A DNA stretch of 64,000 bases from Alistipes senegalensis (GCA_023665275.1 JAMPEF010000003.1:61730-125729), one strand, 5' to 3'; shown: positions 1 through 7,665, counted from the first letter of the stretch. Notes: generated by a model from the sequence alone, not told the origin. A program made the numbers and translations.

Positions 1-254
1 ATTTCTGTTATCCTACCGACGAAGTCCATAAAGTAAACGAATACGAAAAAGGCGTTCTGTACGGTGAACAGCTTGAATACTATAAAAGCGGTCAGATAGC
101 CGAAGAGTATCATCTGACAAAAAACAGCAGACATTATGCAAAGCATTACTGGTGGTACAGAAACGGCGTATTAAAAGAAGTTGCCGAATATAAAAATGAC
201 GGTACTATATATAAAGTCACGCAGTTTGACGAAGACGGAAATAAATTGAGGTGA
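1..254 (+). CDS. C-terminal part of a MORN/YwqK-like repeat protein (5' end outside window)
   Basis: The open frame runs from position 3 to a TGA at 252-254, with its start outside the window. The readable 83 residues contain spaced motifs such as YGEQLEYYKSGQIAEE, YWWYRNGVLKE and TIYKVTQFDEDGNKL. These resemble the aromatic/Gly repeats of MORN_2 or YwqK-type proteins, which often sit at cell surfaces or act in toxin-immunity contexts. The function cannot be deduced from this fragment. The final codons contain the GAGGTGA that serves as ribosome binding site of the next gene, so the two are probably co-transcribed. Confidence 0.6.
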   Translation, partial: FCYPTDEVHKVNEYEKGVLYGEQLEYYKSGQIAEEYHLTKNSRHYAKHYWWYRNGVLKEVAEYKNDGTIYKVTQFDEDGNKLR

Positions 255-259
255 ATATT

Positions 260-946
260 ATGAATGAGCAGGAATTTCTTGATATACAGAACTCTTTAAG
301 GGAAAAAATAAATCTTACTGACAGTTTCAGGACTGAAGAAATTAAAACCGTCGCCGGCATAGACCTTGCATACTGGGAAAAAGACGGTCTGGAATATGCC
401 GTCTGCTGTATAGTTGTTATTGACTATAAAACACATGAAATTCTTGAAAAAAAGCAGTCCCACGGAAAAATTGAAGTCCCATACATTGCCGGATTCCTTG
501 CATTCCGTGAGCTGCCACTTATTCTTGAAACGGTTAAAAAACTGGATATTCAGCCGGATTTGTTCATGTTTGACGGCAACGGAACACTACACCCACGTAA
601 TATGGGTATTGCCACCCATGCTTCTTTTTACCTGAAAAAAGCTTGTATCGGTGTGGCAAAAAGCTATTATCGTGTCCGTAAGGGTCTTGATTATTCTGAA
701 CCTGATTCATCTGCCGGAAGTTTCACTGATATAGTATGCGATGGAAAAATTTACGGAAGAGTTCTCCGTACACATACCGGAGTAAAGCCCGTTTTTGTTT
801 CCGCCGGAAATTTCATATCTCTTGATACCGCAACTCGTATAACTATGGAACTTACCGGAAAAGAAAGTCATATTCCCGTACCTACAAGGCTTGCCGACCT
901 TGAAACCCATACGGCACGGCAACTATTAAAAATTAATAATTCATAA
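260..946 (+). CDS. nfi: Endonuclease V (deoxyinosine 3'-endonuclease)
   Basis: Endonuclease V cuts DNA one phosphodiester 3' to deoxyinosine and related deaminated bases, in the cytoplasm. The family core is visible: GIDLAYW near the N-terminus carries the first catalytic Asp, PYIAGFLAFRE carries the Glu, and FDGNGTLHPRNMGIATH carries the next Asp, followed by IGVAKSYY. About 228 residues is normal for the family. A GTG at 251 is in frame, but it lies inside the GAGGTGA ribosome binding site, so the ATG at 260 is the better start. The gene follows a MORN-like fragment and precedes a thioesterase gene; the stop lies in a recurring AT-rich repeat (931-956). Confidence 0.93.
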   Translation: MNEQEFLDIQNSLREKINLTDSFRTEEIKTVAGIDLAYWEKDGLEYAVCCIVVIDYKTHEILEKKQSHGKIEVPYIAGFLAFRELPLILETVKKLDIQPDLFMFDGNGTLHPRNMGIATHASFYLKKACIGVAKSYYRVRKGLDYSEPDSSAGSFTDIVCDGKIYGRVLRTHTGVKPVFVSAGNFISLDTATRITMELTGKESHIPVPTRLADLETHTARQLLKINNS

Positions 947-956
947 TTATGATTAT
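931..956. repeat. AT-rich dispersed palindromic repeat, copy 1
   Basis: The element shares AATTCATAATTAT with a copy near 43875 and is related to copies at 37187-37212 and 44003-44044. It overlaps the nfi stop codon. The AT bias of the genome means some similarity is expected by chance. Confidence 0.4.
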
Positions 957-976
957 ATAAGAAAAGAGATTTTTTT

Positions 977-1411
977 ATGAATAAAATTTATCCCTATGAA
1001 CGTAAAGTATATTATTATGAAACGGACAGAATGGGTATAGTCCATCATTCAAACTATATAAGGATTTTTGAGGAAGCAAGAATGAATTTCATGGCACAGG
1101 CTGGACTTTCCTATGAAGAAGTTGAATCCGCCGGTGTGATGATGCCTATTTTAAAAGTCGAATGTCATTATAAAAAGCCTCTTGCCTATAATGAACCGTT
1201 TTCCGTCCGGTCTGAAATAACAAAGTGCAATGGCACTACAATCAGCATTGATTATACGATAACAAGCAGGAAAACCGGCGAAATCTGTATAACCGGAAGT
1301 TCGTTCCAGTGCTTTACTGATATGAATATGAAACCCATACGCATACGGCATACACACCCCGAAATATACAAGTTCTTTACGGAACACGTCGGTTATAGAA
1401 TCACGGAATAA
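977..1411 (+). CDS. Acyl-CoA thioesterase, YbgC/FadM hotdog family
   Basis: This is a 144-residue single hotdog-fold protein. The N-terminal stretch YYETDRMGIVHHSNYIRIFEEAR is the diagnostic 4-hydroxybenzoyl-CoA thioesterase/YbgC motif: the Asp and the HxxY segment lie at the active site, and the long helix FEEAR follows. Members hydrolyse short or medium acyl-CoA or acyl-ACP thioesters in the cytoplasm; the substrate cannot be read from sequence. An AAGAGA-type ribosome binding site lies a few bases upstream. It sits 30 bp after nfi, with no obvious terminator between. Confidence 0.85.
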   Translation: MNKIYPYERKVYYYETDRMGIVHHSNYIRIFEEARMNFMAQAGLSYEEVESAGVMMPILKVECHYKKPLAYNEPFSVRSEITKCNGTTISIDYTITSRKTGEICITGSSFQCFTDMNMKPIRIRHTHPEIYKFFTEHVGYRITE

Positions 1412-1427
1412 TTTTTACAGTTTACGG

Positions 1428-1456
1428 TTGAATTTTCAGGCATAATATGGTATAAT
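1428..1456 (+). promoter_or_regulatory. Sigma-A promoter for the DtxR-type gene
   Basis: TTGAAT at 1428-1433 and a perfect TATAAT at 1451-1456 are separated by 17 bases. The start codon follows 31 bp later, after an AGAAAGGAG ribosome binding site. Confidence 0.7.
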
Positions 1457-1486
1457 ATATATTAAAATCAGAAAGGAGAAATCAGA

Positions 1487-1870
1487 ATGGCAATAACAGA
1501 GGCAGTTGAAAATTATCTTGAAACTATACTTATTCTTTCACAGAAACAACCGAATGTCCACGCAATAGATATATGTTCATATCTTGGCTACTCACGTCCG
1601 ACTATTTCAATAGTTCTTAAGAAAATGAAAGAGAGCGGTCTTGTTTTCGTCGATGATGACAACCGTATAACTCTTACCGAAAAGGGCAGGGAGGTTGCAG
1701 AAAATATCTATGACAGGCATACTATTCTTTCGGAACTTTTTATGATGTTAGGAGTTTCACACGATACCGCCGTTGAGGACGCTTGCAAAATTGAACACGA
1801 CCTCTCAGAAGAAACTTTTAAACTTCTCAAGGCACATTATTTTGAACTTTTAGCAGACAAGAAACACTGA
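1487..1870 (+). CDS. DtxR/MntR-family metal-dependent repressor
   Basis: This 127-residue protein has an N-terminal winged helix (about residues 1-65; ICSYLGYSRPTISIVLKKM is the recognition region) followed by a DtxR dimerisation and metal-binding segment. The segment DACKIEHDLS aligns with the ligand region of the family. A Cys sits where DtxR/IdeR have the iron ligand Cys102 and Mn-specific MntR has Glu, which by homology favours an Fe(II)-type regulator. The SH3-like third domain of DtxR is absent, as in MntR-length proteins. It has its own promoter at 1428-1456. Target genes are not evident in this window. Confidence 0.85.
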   Translation: MAITEAVENYLETILILSQKQPNVHAIDICSYLGYSRPTISIVLKKMKESGLVFVDDDNRITLTEKGREVAENIYDRHTILSELFMMLGVSHDTAVEDACKIEHDLSEETFKLLKAHYFELLADKKH

Positions 1871-1889
1871 TTTCTTTCAGGAGGATATA

Positions 1890-3260
1890 ATGAACAGATA
1901 CGAAACTTTCAGGGAAAAATATCCCGTATTCATATATAAATCCTTTAAGATAACTGAAAATGCAGACACTGTTGAAATAAGCTATGAATTTTCAATACCG
2001 GAACTGGTGGACTTCAGACCTTCATGGAGTTTTCCTAAACCGCACGTGACTGTATCGGACGATATTATTTTTAAAAATCTTGCTTTTTCGCTGGGTATGG
2101 CAGAGGCAGTAAGCTACTGGAAAGCTGTATGTTCTCCGGAATTTCGCATAGAATGCGGTGCACTCTCACCGGAGCAGGTGCAGTGGTGGAAAAAATTATA
2201 CTTCATGGGCTTAGGTGAGTTTTTTTACGTCAATGGCATAAACGCTGATTTCAATAATTTTATTGAAATAAAATCATGCGGAAGTTTTTCCGGTGATAAT
2301 ATAAAACGTCCTGAACTTTCGGGCTGTCTTGTTCCTGTCGGTGGCGGTAAGGATTCCGCATTGACGCTTGAAACTCTCACCCGTGCAGGCGAAAAATGCA
2401 GATGTTACGGTATAAATAAAAGAAACTCCATAACCGAAACGGTCACGACTGCCGGACTTCCCGAAAATGCACTTATCACGGCACGCCGGAATTTTGACCG
2501 CTCTTTAGTCGACTACAATAAAAAAGGATTCCTGAACGGTCATACACCGTTTTCATCGGTGGTAGCGTTTTCTGCTGAAATAACGGCATATCTTCACGGG
2601 CTGAAATACATTGTCCTTTCCAACGAATCAAGTGCAAATGAAAGTACGGTCATCGGACAGAATGTCAATCATCAGTATTCAAAAAGTTTTGAATTTGAGA
2701 GGGATTTTCACGAATATGAAGAAAAGTATTTAAAGACGGGAATTTATTATTTCAGTTTTTTGCGTCCGCTTTCGGAATTTCAGATAGCCGGAATGTTTTC
2801 CGCCCACAGAAAATATTTATCAGTATTCAGGAGCTGTAACCTTGGCGGTAAAGTCTCACCGGATATATGGTGCGGTGAATGTCCTAAATGTCTGTTCGTG
2901 AGTCTGATATTGTCGCCGTTCCTTACAGATGACGAACTGACCGGAATTTTCGGCAAGGATTTACTCAATGACAGGTCAATGACGGAATATTTTACGGAAC
3001 TTATCGGTAAATCTGAACATAAACCATTTGAGTGTGTCGGCAGTGTCGACGAAGTGAATTTAGCCGTATCGCTTGCAATACGGAAACGGGACGGCGAAAA
3101 ACTCCCATTGCTGTTTGAACGTTACAAGGAACAGGGCTTTTATAATCCGGAAAACCTTGACGAAAAATATAACGAATACTGTAAATATTTCAGCTCTGAA
3201 AATCTTCTTCCGGAGAGTTTCCGGAAAATACTTCTGAATGAAATGGAGAGACTTTTTTGA
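1890..3260 (+). CDS. murL: UDP-MurNAc-L-Ala-L-Glu epimerase
   Basis: MurL epimerises the terminal L-Glu of UDP-MurNAc-L-Ala-L-Glu to D-Glu in an ATP-dependent reaction (family described from Xanthomonas). Visible signatures are the PP-loop-like PVGGGKDSALTLETL around residue 150, the conserved NESSANESTVIGQNVNHQYSKS block, and DIWCGECPKCLFVSL near residue 330. The 456-residue length fits the family. The next gene, overlapping by 4 bp, is a MurD homologue, which matches the known MurD2-MurL partnership and strengthens the call. The start ATG at 1890 follows a CAGGAGG ribosome binding site. Confidence 0.85.
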   Translation: MNRYETFREKYPVFIYKSFKITENADTVEISYEFSIPELVDFRPSWSFPKPHVTVSDDIIFKNLAFSLGMAEAVSYWKAVCSPEFRIECGALSPEQVQWWKKLYFMGLGEFFYVNGINADFNNFIEIKSCGSFSGDNIKRPELSGCLVPVGGGKDSALTLETLTRAGEKCRCYGINKRNSITETVTTAGLPENALITARRNFDRSLVDYNKKGFLNGHTPFSSVVAFSAEITAYLHGLKYIVLSNESSANESTVIGQNVNHQYSKSFEFERDFHEYEEKYLKTGIYYFSFLRPLSEFQIAGMFSAHRKYLSVFRSCNLGGKVSPDIWCGECPKCLFVSLILSPFLTDDELTGIFGKDLLNDRSMTEYFTELIGKSEHKPFECVGSVDEVNLAVSLAIRKRDGEKLPLLFERYKEQGFYNPENLDEKYNEYCKYFSSENLLPESFRKILLNEMERLF

Positions 3261-4615
3261 ATAAATTCATTGAATATCTTAAAAATTATACTGATAATAA
3301 ATCTATATGTATACTCGGCTTCGGACGTGAAGGGAAATCGACTTACAGGCTTATTGAAAAATACTGTACGCCCGAATCTGTTACAATTGCAGACCTTAAC
3401 CCCCTGAATAATCCGCCGGAAAACGTCAGAATAATTACCGGTGAAAATTATCAGAAATCGCTTGATGATTTTGATATAGTTTTCAAGTCCCCTGGGATTG
3501 TCCTTGAAAAAAATCCCACTTACCTGAAATGCGAAATTACTTCTGAAACACAAGTATTTTTCACTGTCTACAGGGAGCAGATTATAGGAATTACTGGTAC
3601 TAAGGGAAAAAGTACGGTATCTTCACTTATTTATCATATACTTAAAGCATCCGGAAAAGATACCTATCTTGTCGGAAATATCGGCGTGCCGGTTTTCGAT
3701 ATTGCAGAGGACGTTAAAGAACATACTATTATAGTATGCGAATTATCATGTCATCAGCTTGAATATATGACGGTTTCGCCCACAACGGCGGTTTTCCTCA
3801 ACCTCTATGAAGAACATCTTGACCATTACGGCACTATGGAAAACTACTACAACGCAAAGAAAAATATCTATCTTCACCAGGAAGAATATGACTGTCTGCT
3901 GATTAACAGCGATATTGGAACGGGATATACTCAGGCGGCTTATGAATATACAATATCCGCCGAAAATCCGGACGCTGATATTTACGTTTACAGCGGTATT
4001 CCGGGAAAAATTCACATTCATTATACCAGCGGTTACGACAGTATCAATATCCCCACCGACAACATAAAACTGTTAGGTGTTCACAACCATTATAATATAG
4101 CTGTTGCGTATTTTGTAACGTCTTTCCACGTGGAACGCGAGGAAATTGAAAAGGCGTTAATTACGTTCAATCCGCTTGCACACCGCCTTGAATACGTGGA
4201 TACTGTTGACGGAGTACGTTATTATGACGATTCTATTTCAACGGCTTGTGCCACTGCTATTGAGGCTATAAAAAGCGTTCCGAATGCCGAAACTATTCTT
4301 ATTGGCGGTATGGACAGGGGCATTGACTATATGCCACTGATTGAGTTCCTGAATACTTGTCAAGTCAATGTTATATGTATGGAGACTTCCGGAAAACGCA
4401 TATATGATACTATAAAAAATATAGATTTCAATAATCCTGAACGGGTATATTACGTGCAACATCTTGATGAAGCTGTGAAACTCGCCCATGAAATAACGTC
4501 CTCCGGAAAAAGCTGTGTGATGTCTCCGGCATCGGCAAGCTATGGAATTTTCAAAAACTTTGAGGAGCGTGGAGACGTTTTCAAGAAACTTATTGCAGGT
4601 CTAAAAAATGAATGA
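3257..4615 (+). CDS. murD2: UDP-MurNAc-L-alanyl-L-glutamate ligase, MurD2 type
   Basis: This Mur ligase has an N-terminal Rossmann-like domain (ILGFGREGKSTYRLI near residue 20), the ATP-binding P-loop GITGTKGKSTVSS near residue 112, and a C-terminal domain ending around residue 452. It resembles MurD, which normally adds D-Glu to UDP-MurNAc-L-Ala. Because it overlaps murL, the expected role is addition of L-Glu, with MurL then inverting the product. The start is TTG at 3257, overlapping the murL TGA and preceded by GGAGAG. Distinguishing MurD2 from a second MurD by sequence alone is not certain; the neighbour is the main evidence. Confidence 0.82.
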   Translation: MNKFIEYLKNYTDNKSICILGFGREGKSTYRLIEKYCTPESVTIADLNPLNNPPENVRIITGENYQKSLDDFDIVFKSPGIVLEKNPTYLKCEITSETQVFFTVYREQIIGITGTKGKSTVSSLIYHILKASGKDTYLVGNIGVPVFDIAEDVKEHTIIVCELSCHQLEYMTVSPTTAVFLNLYEEHLDHYGTMENYYNAKKNIYLHQEEYDCLLINSDIGTGYTQAAYEYTISAENPDADIYVYSGIPGKIHIHYTSGYDSINIPTDNIKLLGVHNHYNIAVAYFVTSFHVEREEIEKALITFNPLAHRLEYVDTVDGVRYYDDSISTACATAIEAIKSVPNAETILIGGMDRGIDYMPLIEFLNTCQVNVICMETSGKRIYDTIKNIDFNNPERVYYVQHLDEAVKLAHEITSSGKSCVMSPASASYGIFKNFEERGDVFKKLIAGLKNE

Positions 4616-4850
4616 ACTGATTAAAAACATCGACAGACTTCATACCACTGAACTCGGTATTATTAGGATTAAAAAAAATCTGTCGCTTAAAACTGATAAC
4701 GTTGTTGAATTTTGCAGGGAAAAAATTCTTGACACCCGTGCGGTTATTGAAAAATCGGGCAAAAACTGGTATATAACTATTGAAAACTGTCGTATAACTG
4801 TAAATTCAACAAGTTATACAATTATCACAGCACATAAAATTGGCTCTTGA
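4608..4850 (+). CDS. DUF3781 family small protein
   Basis: This 80-residue protein overlaps the murD2 stop by 8 bp. The phrases LHTTELGIIRIKKNL, VVEFCREKILD, KNWYITIENCRITVNS and YTIITAHK match what I recall of DUF3781, a small soluble family of unknown function in Firmicutes. There is no signal peptide or membrane segment. Translational coupling to the mur pair may simply reflect operon packing. No biochemical role can be assigned. Confidence 0.75.
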   Translation: MNELIKNIDRLHTTELGIIRIKKNLSLKTDNVVEFCREKILDTRAVIEKSGKNWYITIENCRITVNSTSYTIITAHKIGS

Positions 4851-4875
4851 CTTTTTCCGGAAAATGATGTATAAT
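4847..4875 (+). promoter_or_regulatory. Sigma-A promoter with TTTTCCGGAAAA in the spacer
   Basis: TTGACT (4847-4852) and TATAAT (4870-4875) are 17 bp apart. The spacer begins with the palindrome TTTTCCGGAAAA, which recurs in almost the same place in the riboswitch promoter at 28286 and, slightly altered, at 54978. Confidence 0.75.
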
Positions 4876-4910
4876 ATATAAGTAGAATTTTTCCGGACAG
4901 GAGTGGAATT

Positions 4911-5342
4911 ATGGAAAAACATCGCCAGATAGCCTTTATTTCGGCTTTTATACTCGCACTCGTAATCATGATGGCGGGCAAGGCTTGTACCGACAGCACT
5001 ATGAAAAAACACAGTCAACCGGTACAAAAAGGTACTCAGCAGAGTATACCGGCGAATAACAATAATAGTTATAACAATTACAATAATGGCTATAATAATA
5101 CCCCTCAACAGACTACTATTCCGGAACAGACCTCCCCGCCCGTGAATTATATTACTAATATGCTCGGGGAAATTGTTGGCACTGAAGTAATTGAAACTAT
5201 TCCGGAAATTCAGACGACTACTCAGGAACTTTCTATTCTTGAACAGTACAACGCCGGTAAACAACAGAATAATAACGATATTCCGGCAAAAAATAACAAT
5301 AATTATCAGACACCGTCTGAAATTCATATCACTATACGTTAA
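4911..5342 (+). CDS. Membrane-anchored low-complexity surface protein, unknown function
   Basis: This 143-residue protein has one N-terminal hydrophobic segment (about residues 8-26, IAFISAFILALVIMMAG) after a basic start, so it is probably anchored with the rest outside. The remainder is rich in Asn, Gln, Tyr, Thr and Pro, with several NNN runs and no recognisable domain. The Cys after MMAGKA is not in a good lipobox. It has its own promoter (4847-4875) and a GGAGTGG ribosome binding site. A 173-codon frame on the opposite strand is a shadow. Its function is unknown. Confidence 0.7.
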   Translation: MEKHRQIAFISAFILALVIMMAGKACTDSTMKKHSQPVQKGTQQSIPANNNNSYNNYNNGYNNTPQQTTIPEQTSPPVNYITNMLGEIVGTEVIETIPEIQTTTQELSILEQYNAGKQQNNNDIPAKNNNNYQTPSEIHITIR

Positions 5343-5357
5343 TTATGGAGGTTAAAA

Positions 5358-5828
5358 ATGGTTAATATCGAAATGGAAAACGGAAAAAATATAAAGATTG
5401 AACTTTATCCGGAAATCGCACCCATTACGTGTGAAAATTTTGAAAGACTCGTAAAAGATGGTTTTTATGATGGTCTTACATTTCATAGAGTAATATCTGG
5501 CTTTATGATTCAGGGTGGCTGTCCACTTGGTACAGGCACAGGTGGTCCGGGCTGGAACATAAAGGGCGAGTTTTCCTCAAACGGCGTAAAAAATGACCTC
5601 AAGCACACAAGAGGCGTTATTTCTATGGCACGTTCCATGATGCCAGATTCTGCCGGCTCACAGTTTTTTATCATGCATCAGGACGCACCACATCTTGACG
5701 GTCAGTATGCGGCTTTCGGCAAAGTCGTTGAGGGTATGGACGTTGTCGACGAAATAGCAGGCGTACAGACAAATTATAATGATATGCCACTTACGCCACA
5801 GGTTATGAAAAAAGTCACAATCGAATGA
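5358..5828 (+). CDS. Peptidyl-prolyl cis-trans isomerase, cyclophilin type
   Basis: This 156-residue cyclophilin catalyses cis-trans isomerisation of Xaa-Pro bonds. Family signatures are clear: YDGLTFHRVISGFMIQGG holds the catalytic Arg, GTGTGGPGW follows, and SAGSQFFIMHQDAPHLDGQYAAFGKV forms the active-site core. There is no signal sequence, so it is cytosolic. The ATG follows a TATGGAGG ribosome binding site 15 bp after the previous stop, suggesting co-transcription with the anchored protein. A TGCCGG/CCGGCA hairpin lies just after the stop. Confidence 0.95.
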   Translation: MVNIEMENGKNIKIELYPEIAPITCENFERLVKDGFYDGLTFHRVISGFMIQGGCPLGTGTGGPGWNIKGEFSSNGVKNDLKHTRGVISMARSMMPDSAGSQFFIMHQDAPHLDGQYAAFGKVVEGMDVVDEIAGVQTNYNDMPLTPQVMKKVTIE

Positions 5829-5835
5829 TAAAAAG

Positions 5836-5864
5836 TGCCGGATTTGATTTCCGGCATTATTTCT
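5836..5864 (+). terminator. Hairpin after the cyclophilin gene
   Basis: TGCCGG and CCGGCA arms (5836-5841 and 5851-5856) with a 9-nt loop are followed by TTATTTCT. The T tract is imperfect, so termination may be partial and the next gene could still be read through. Confidence 0.5.
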
Positions 5865-5879
5865 GAAAGGAGCGATTTT

Positions 5880-6707
5880 ATGCTATATATCGGCTGTCAT
5901 CTTTCGGCATCTAAGGGCTATGCGGAAATGGCAAGACAAGCTGAAAAAATCGGAGCGAATACTTTTGCATTCTTTACAAGAAATCCCCGTGGAAGCTCCG
6001 TAAAGGCGGTAAATCCTGCGGACGTTGCGGAATTTCTGAAAATTTCAAAGAATTTTGGAAAACTTGTCGCACACGCACCCTATACGCTTAACCCGTGTGC
6101 CGCTGACGAAAAAATAAGGGATTTTGCACGCTCTGCAATGGCGGACGACCTCAGACGCATGGAAAATATCCCGAATAATTACTATAATTTCCACCCTGGC
6201 TCACACGTGAAACAAGGGGCGGACATCGGCATTGAATTAATCGCAAAACTGCTGAATGATGTTCTCACACCGGAGCAATCAACAATTGTACTCCTTGAAA
6301 CTATGGCGGGAAAAGGTTCGGAAGTCGGGAAGTCTTTTGAAGAGTTAAGGGCAATTATTGACTGTATACAGCTTAAAAATAAAATCGGTGTATGCCTTGA
6401 TACGTGTCATATATGGGACGGCGGTTATGATATTGTCAACAATCCTGACGGCGTTTTTGAGGAGTTTGATAAAATCATAGGTCTTGACCACCTGAAAGCT
6501 ATTCACCTGAATGACAGTCTAAATCTGTGTGGTTCACATAAGGACAGGCACGCTAAAATCGGTGAGGGTCATATAGGTGCGGACGCACTTGTTAAATTTA
6601 TTAATCGTCCAGAAGTAAAGGGGCTTCCAGTTATTCTGGAAACGCCTAACGATATGGACGGTTATGCCCGTGAGATAAAATTTTTACGTGAAAACTACAG
6701 CGACTGA
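5880..6707 (+). CDS. nfo: Endonuclease IV (AP endonuclease)
   Basis: This 275-residue apurinic/apyrimidinic endonuclease acts in base-excision repair with a trinuclear zinc site in a TIM barrel. Visible metal and signature motifs are [23 protein letters not shown] and HLNDS followed by [16 protein letters not shown]. An in-frame GTG at 5835 would add 15 residues but overlaps the upstream hairpin. The ATG at 5880 follows GAAAGGAG and yields the canonical [13 protein letters not shown] start. With nfi it gives two DNA repair nucleases in the first 7 kb. Confidence 0.95.
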   Translation: MLYIGCHLSASKGYAEMARQAEKIGANTFAFFTRNPRGSSVKAVNPADVAEFLKISKNFGKLVAHAPYTLNPCAADEKIRDFARSAMADDLRRMENIPNNYYNFHPGSHVKQGADIGIELIAKLLNDVLTPEQSTIVLLETMAGKGSEVGKSFEELRAIIDCIQLKNKIGVCLDTCHIWDGGYDIVNNPDGVFEEFDKIIGLDHLKAIHLNDSLNLCGSHKDRHAKIGEGHIGADALVKFINRPEVKGLPVILETPNDMDGYAREIKFLRENYSD

Positions 6708-6712
6708 AAAAA

Positions 6713-6743
6713 GACCGCACATTATGTGCGGTCACGGTTTTTT
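6713..6743. terminator. Strong bidirectional terminator between nfo and pduL
   Basis: A 9-bp perfect stem GACCGCACA/TGTGCGGTC with a TTA loop (6713-6733) is flanked by an A run on the left and a T run on the right. It serves the convergent nfo and pduL genes. Confidence 0.85.
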
Positions 6744-6758
6744 ACCGATTGGCTGAAA

Positions 6759-6774
6759 TGTTCCACGTGGAATA
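6759..6774. promoter_or_regulatory. parS-like ParB/Spo0J binding site
   Basis: TGTTCCACGTGGAATA matches 13 of the 14 fixed positions of the established consensus TGTTNCACGTGNAACA. It contains a perfect 12-bp palindrome and lies in the non-coding gap between two convergent genes. A weaker relative (11 of 14) lies inside murD2 at 4122-4137. Confidence 0.6.
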
Positions 6775-6785
6775 TTCAGAAATTT

Positions 6786-7367
6786 TCAGTCAACTTTTAC
6801 GATTGTACCGTAAAGTTCACGGGGGGCGCCTACTGCATTTGATTCGTCCGTATCAATGTGCATAGCACGTGCGTATTTTTCGGAAACACGGCATACAACG
6901 TCACCGAGAATTGCGCTTCTTTCAGGAGTTTCAAGTTTTACCCATACAACCTGTTTATCGGTCACGCCGAGTTCTTCAGCATCAGCTGGTGTAAGGTGAA
7001 TATGTCTTTTTGCGACAATAACGCCCTCTGAAATTTCAACTTCACCTGCTGGTCCTATCAGCTTGCAAGCGCCTGAACCGGCAATATCTCCGGATTCCTT
7101 GACGGGTGCAACAATACCTATTGAACGTGCGTCAGTGGCGGAAAGTTCCACCTGTGTTTCCGGACGTACAGGACCTAAAATTGAAACGCCGGCGAGTTCT
7201 TTTTTAGAACCTACAACGGTTACTCTTTCTTCACAAGCGAACTGTCCAGGCTGTGAAAGGTCTTTTTTCTTGGTGAGTTCATAGCCCTTGCCGAAAAGTA
7301 TTTCAAGATGTTCCTGTGTAACATGGACGTGACGGGCAGAAGTTTCAACTATAAATTTTTCTGACAT
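6786..7367 (-). CDS. pduL: Phosphate acyltransferase, PduL type
   Basis: PduL interconverts acyl-CoA and acyl phosphate (propanoyl or acetyl) and replaces Pta in many Clostridia. Two pseudo-repeats carry the zinc-ligand motifs SARHVHVTQEH near the N-terminus and AKRHIHLTP near residue 125, and the C-terminal half has the family's RVSEKYARAMHIDTDE. The protein is 193 residues. An upstream in-frame ATG at 7382 lies in the ribosome binding site region (GGAGG), so ATG 7367 is chosen. No encapsulation peptide or microcompartment gene is nearby, suggesting a role in acetate or propionate formation. It is monocistronic, with promoter 7416-7444. Confidence 0.9.
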   Translation of the reverse strand: MSEKFIVETSARHVHVTQEHLEILFGKGYELTKKKDLSQPGQFACEERVTVVGSKKELAGVSILGPVRPETQVELSATDARSIGIVAPVKESGDIAGSGACKLIGPAGEVEISEGVIVAKRHIHLTPADAEELGVTDKQVVWVKLETPERSAILGDVVCRVSEKYARAMHIDTDESNAVGAPRELYGTIVKVD

Positions 7368-7415
7368 TTTAAATTCCTCCATAAATTTTTCCGGTCAGAC
7401 CGGTTCTTTAAATAT

Positions 7416-7444
7416 ATTCTACACCTTTTTTGAAAGAACGTCAA
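7416..7444 (-). promoter_or_regulatory. Promoter of pduL
   Basis: On the minus strand, TTGACG (7444-7439) and TAGAAT (7421-7416) are spaced by 17 bp. A small palindrome CCGGTCAGACCGG (7391-7403) lies in the leader and could be an operator or hairpin. Confidence 0.65.
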
Positions 7445-7509
7445 GAGGTATATGGGAATTTTTGTCAGAAATAATGTTATCATGCACAAACAACAGGGCA
7501 TAAAAAAAG

Positions 7510-7583
7510 CGTCCCGAAGAGGAGTCGAACCTCCGGCCTGCTGCTTAGGAGGCAGCCGCTCTATCCTACTGAGCTATCGGGAC
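7510..7583 (-). tRNA. tRNA-Arg (anticodon CCT)
   Basis: The minus strand folds as a full cloverleaf: acceptor GTCCCGA/TCGGGAC, D arm with AGCTCAGTAGGATAGAGC, anticodon stem GCTGC/GCAGC with loop CTCCTAA, and T arm with GGTTCGACTCC. The discriminator is G and CCA is not encoded. An immediate T run (7508-7502) serves as terminator. It reads AGG codons. Confidence 0.95.
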
Positions 7584-7592
7584 ATCTTCTAT

Positions 7593-7621
7593 ATTATACC
7601 ACTACTTTTTGTAAAAATCAA
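7593..7621 (-). promoter_or_regulatory. Promoter of tRNA-Arg
   Basis: On the minus strand, TTGATT (7621-7616) and TATAAT (7598-7593) are 17 bp apart; the mature tRNA begins 10 bases downstream. Confidence 0.7.
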
Positions 7622-7665
7622 GTATTCTGAAAAAAATTTTATTTTTTAACTGAATATTTTCATGA

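Noticed and set aside
4122-4137. Second parS-like palindrome inside murD2
   Set aside because: Only 11 of 14 consensus positions match and it lies in coding sequence, so chance is likely.
4806-5327. 173-codon frame on the minus strand
   Set aside because: It is antisense to the Asn-rich anchored protein gene, which has promoter, ribosome binding site and signal. The minus frame is an artefact of the repetitive AAT/ATT composition.
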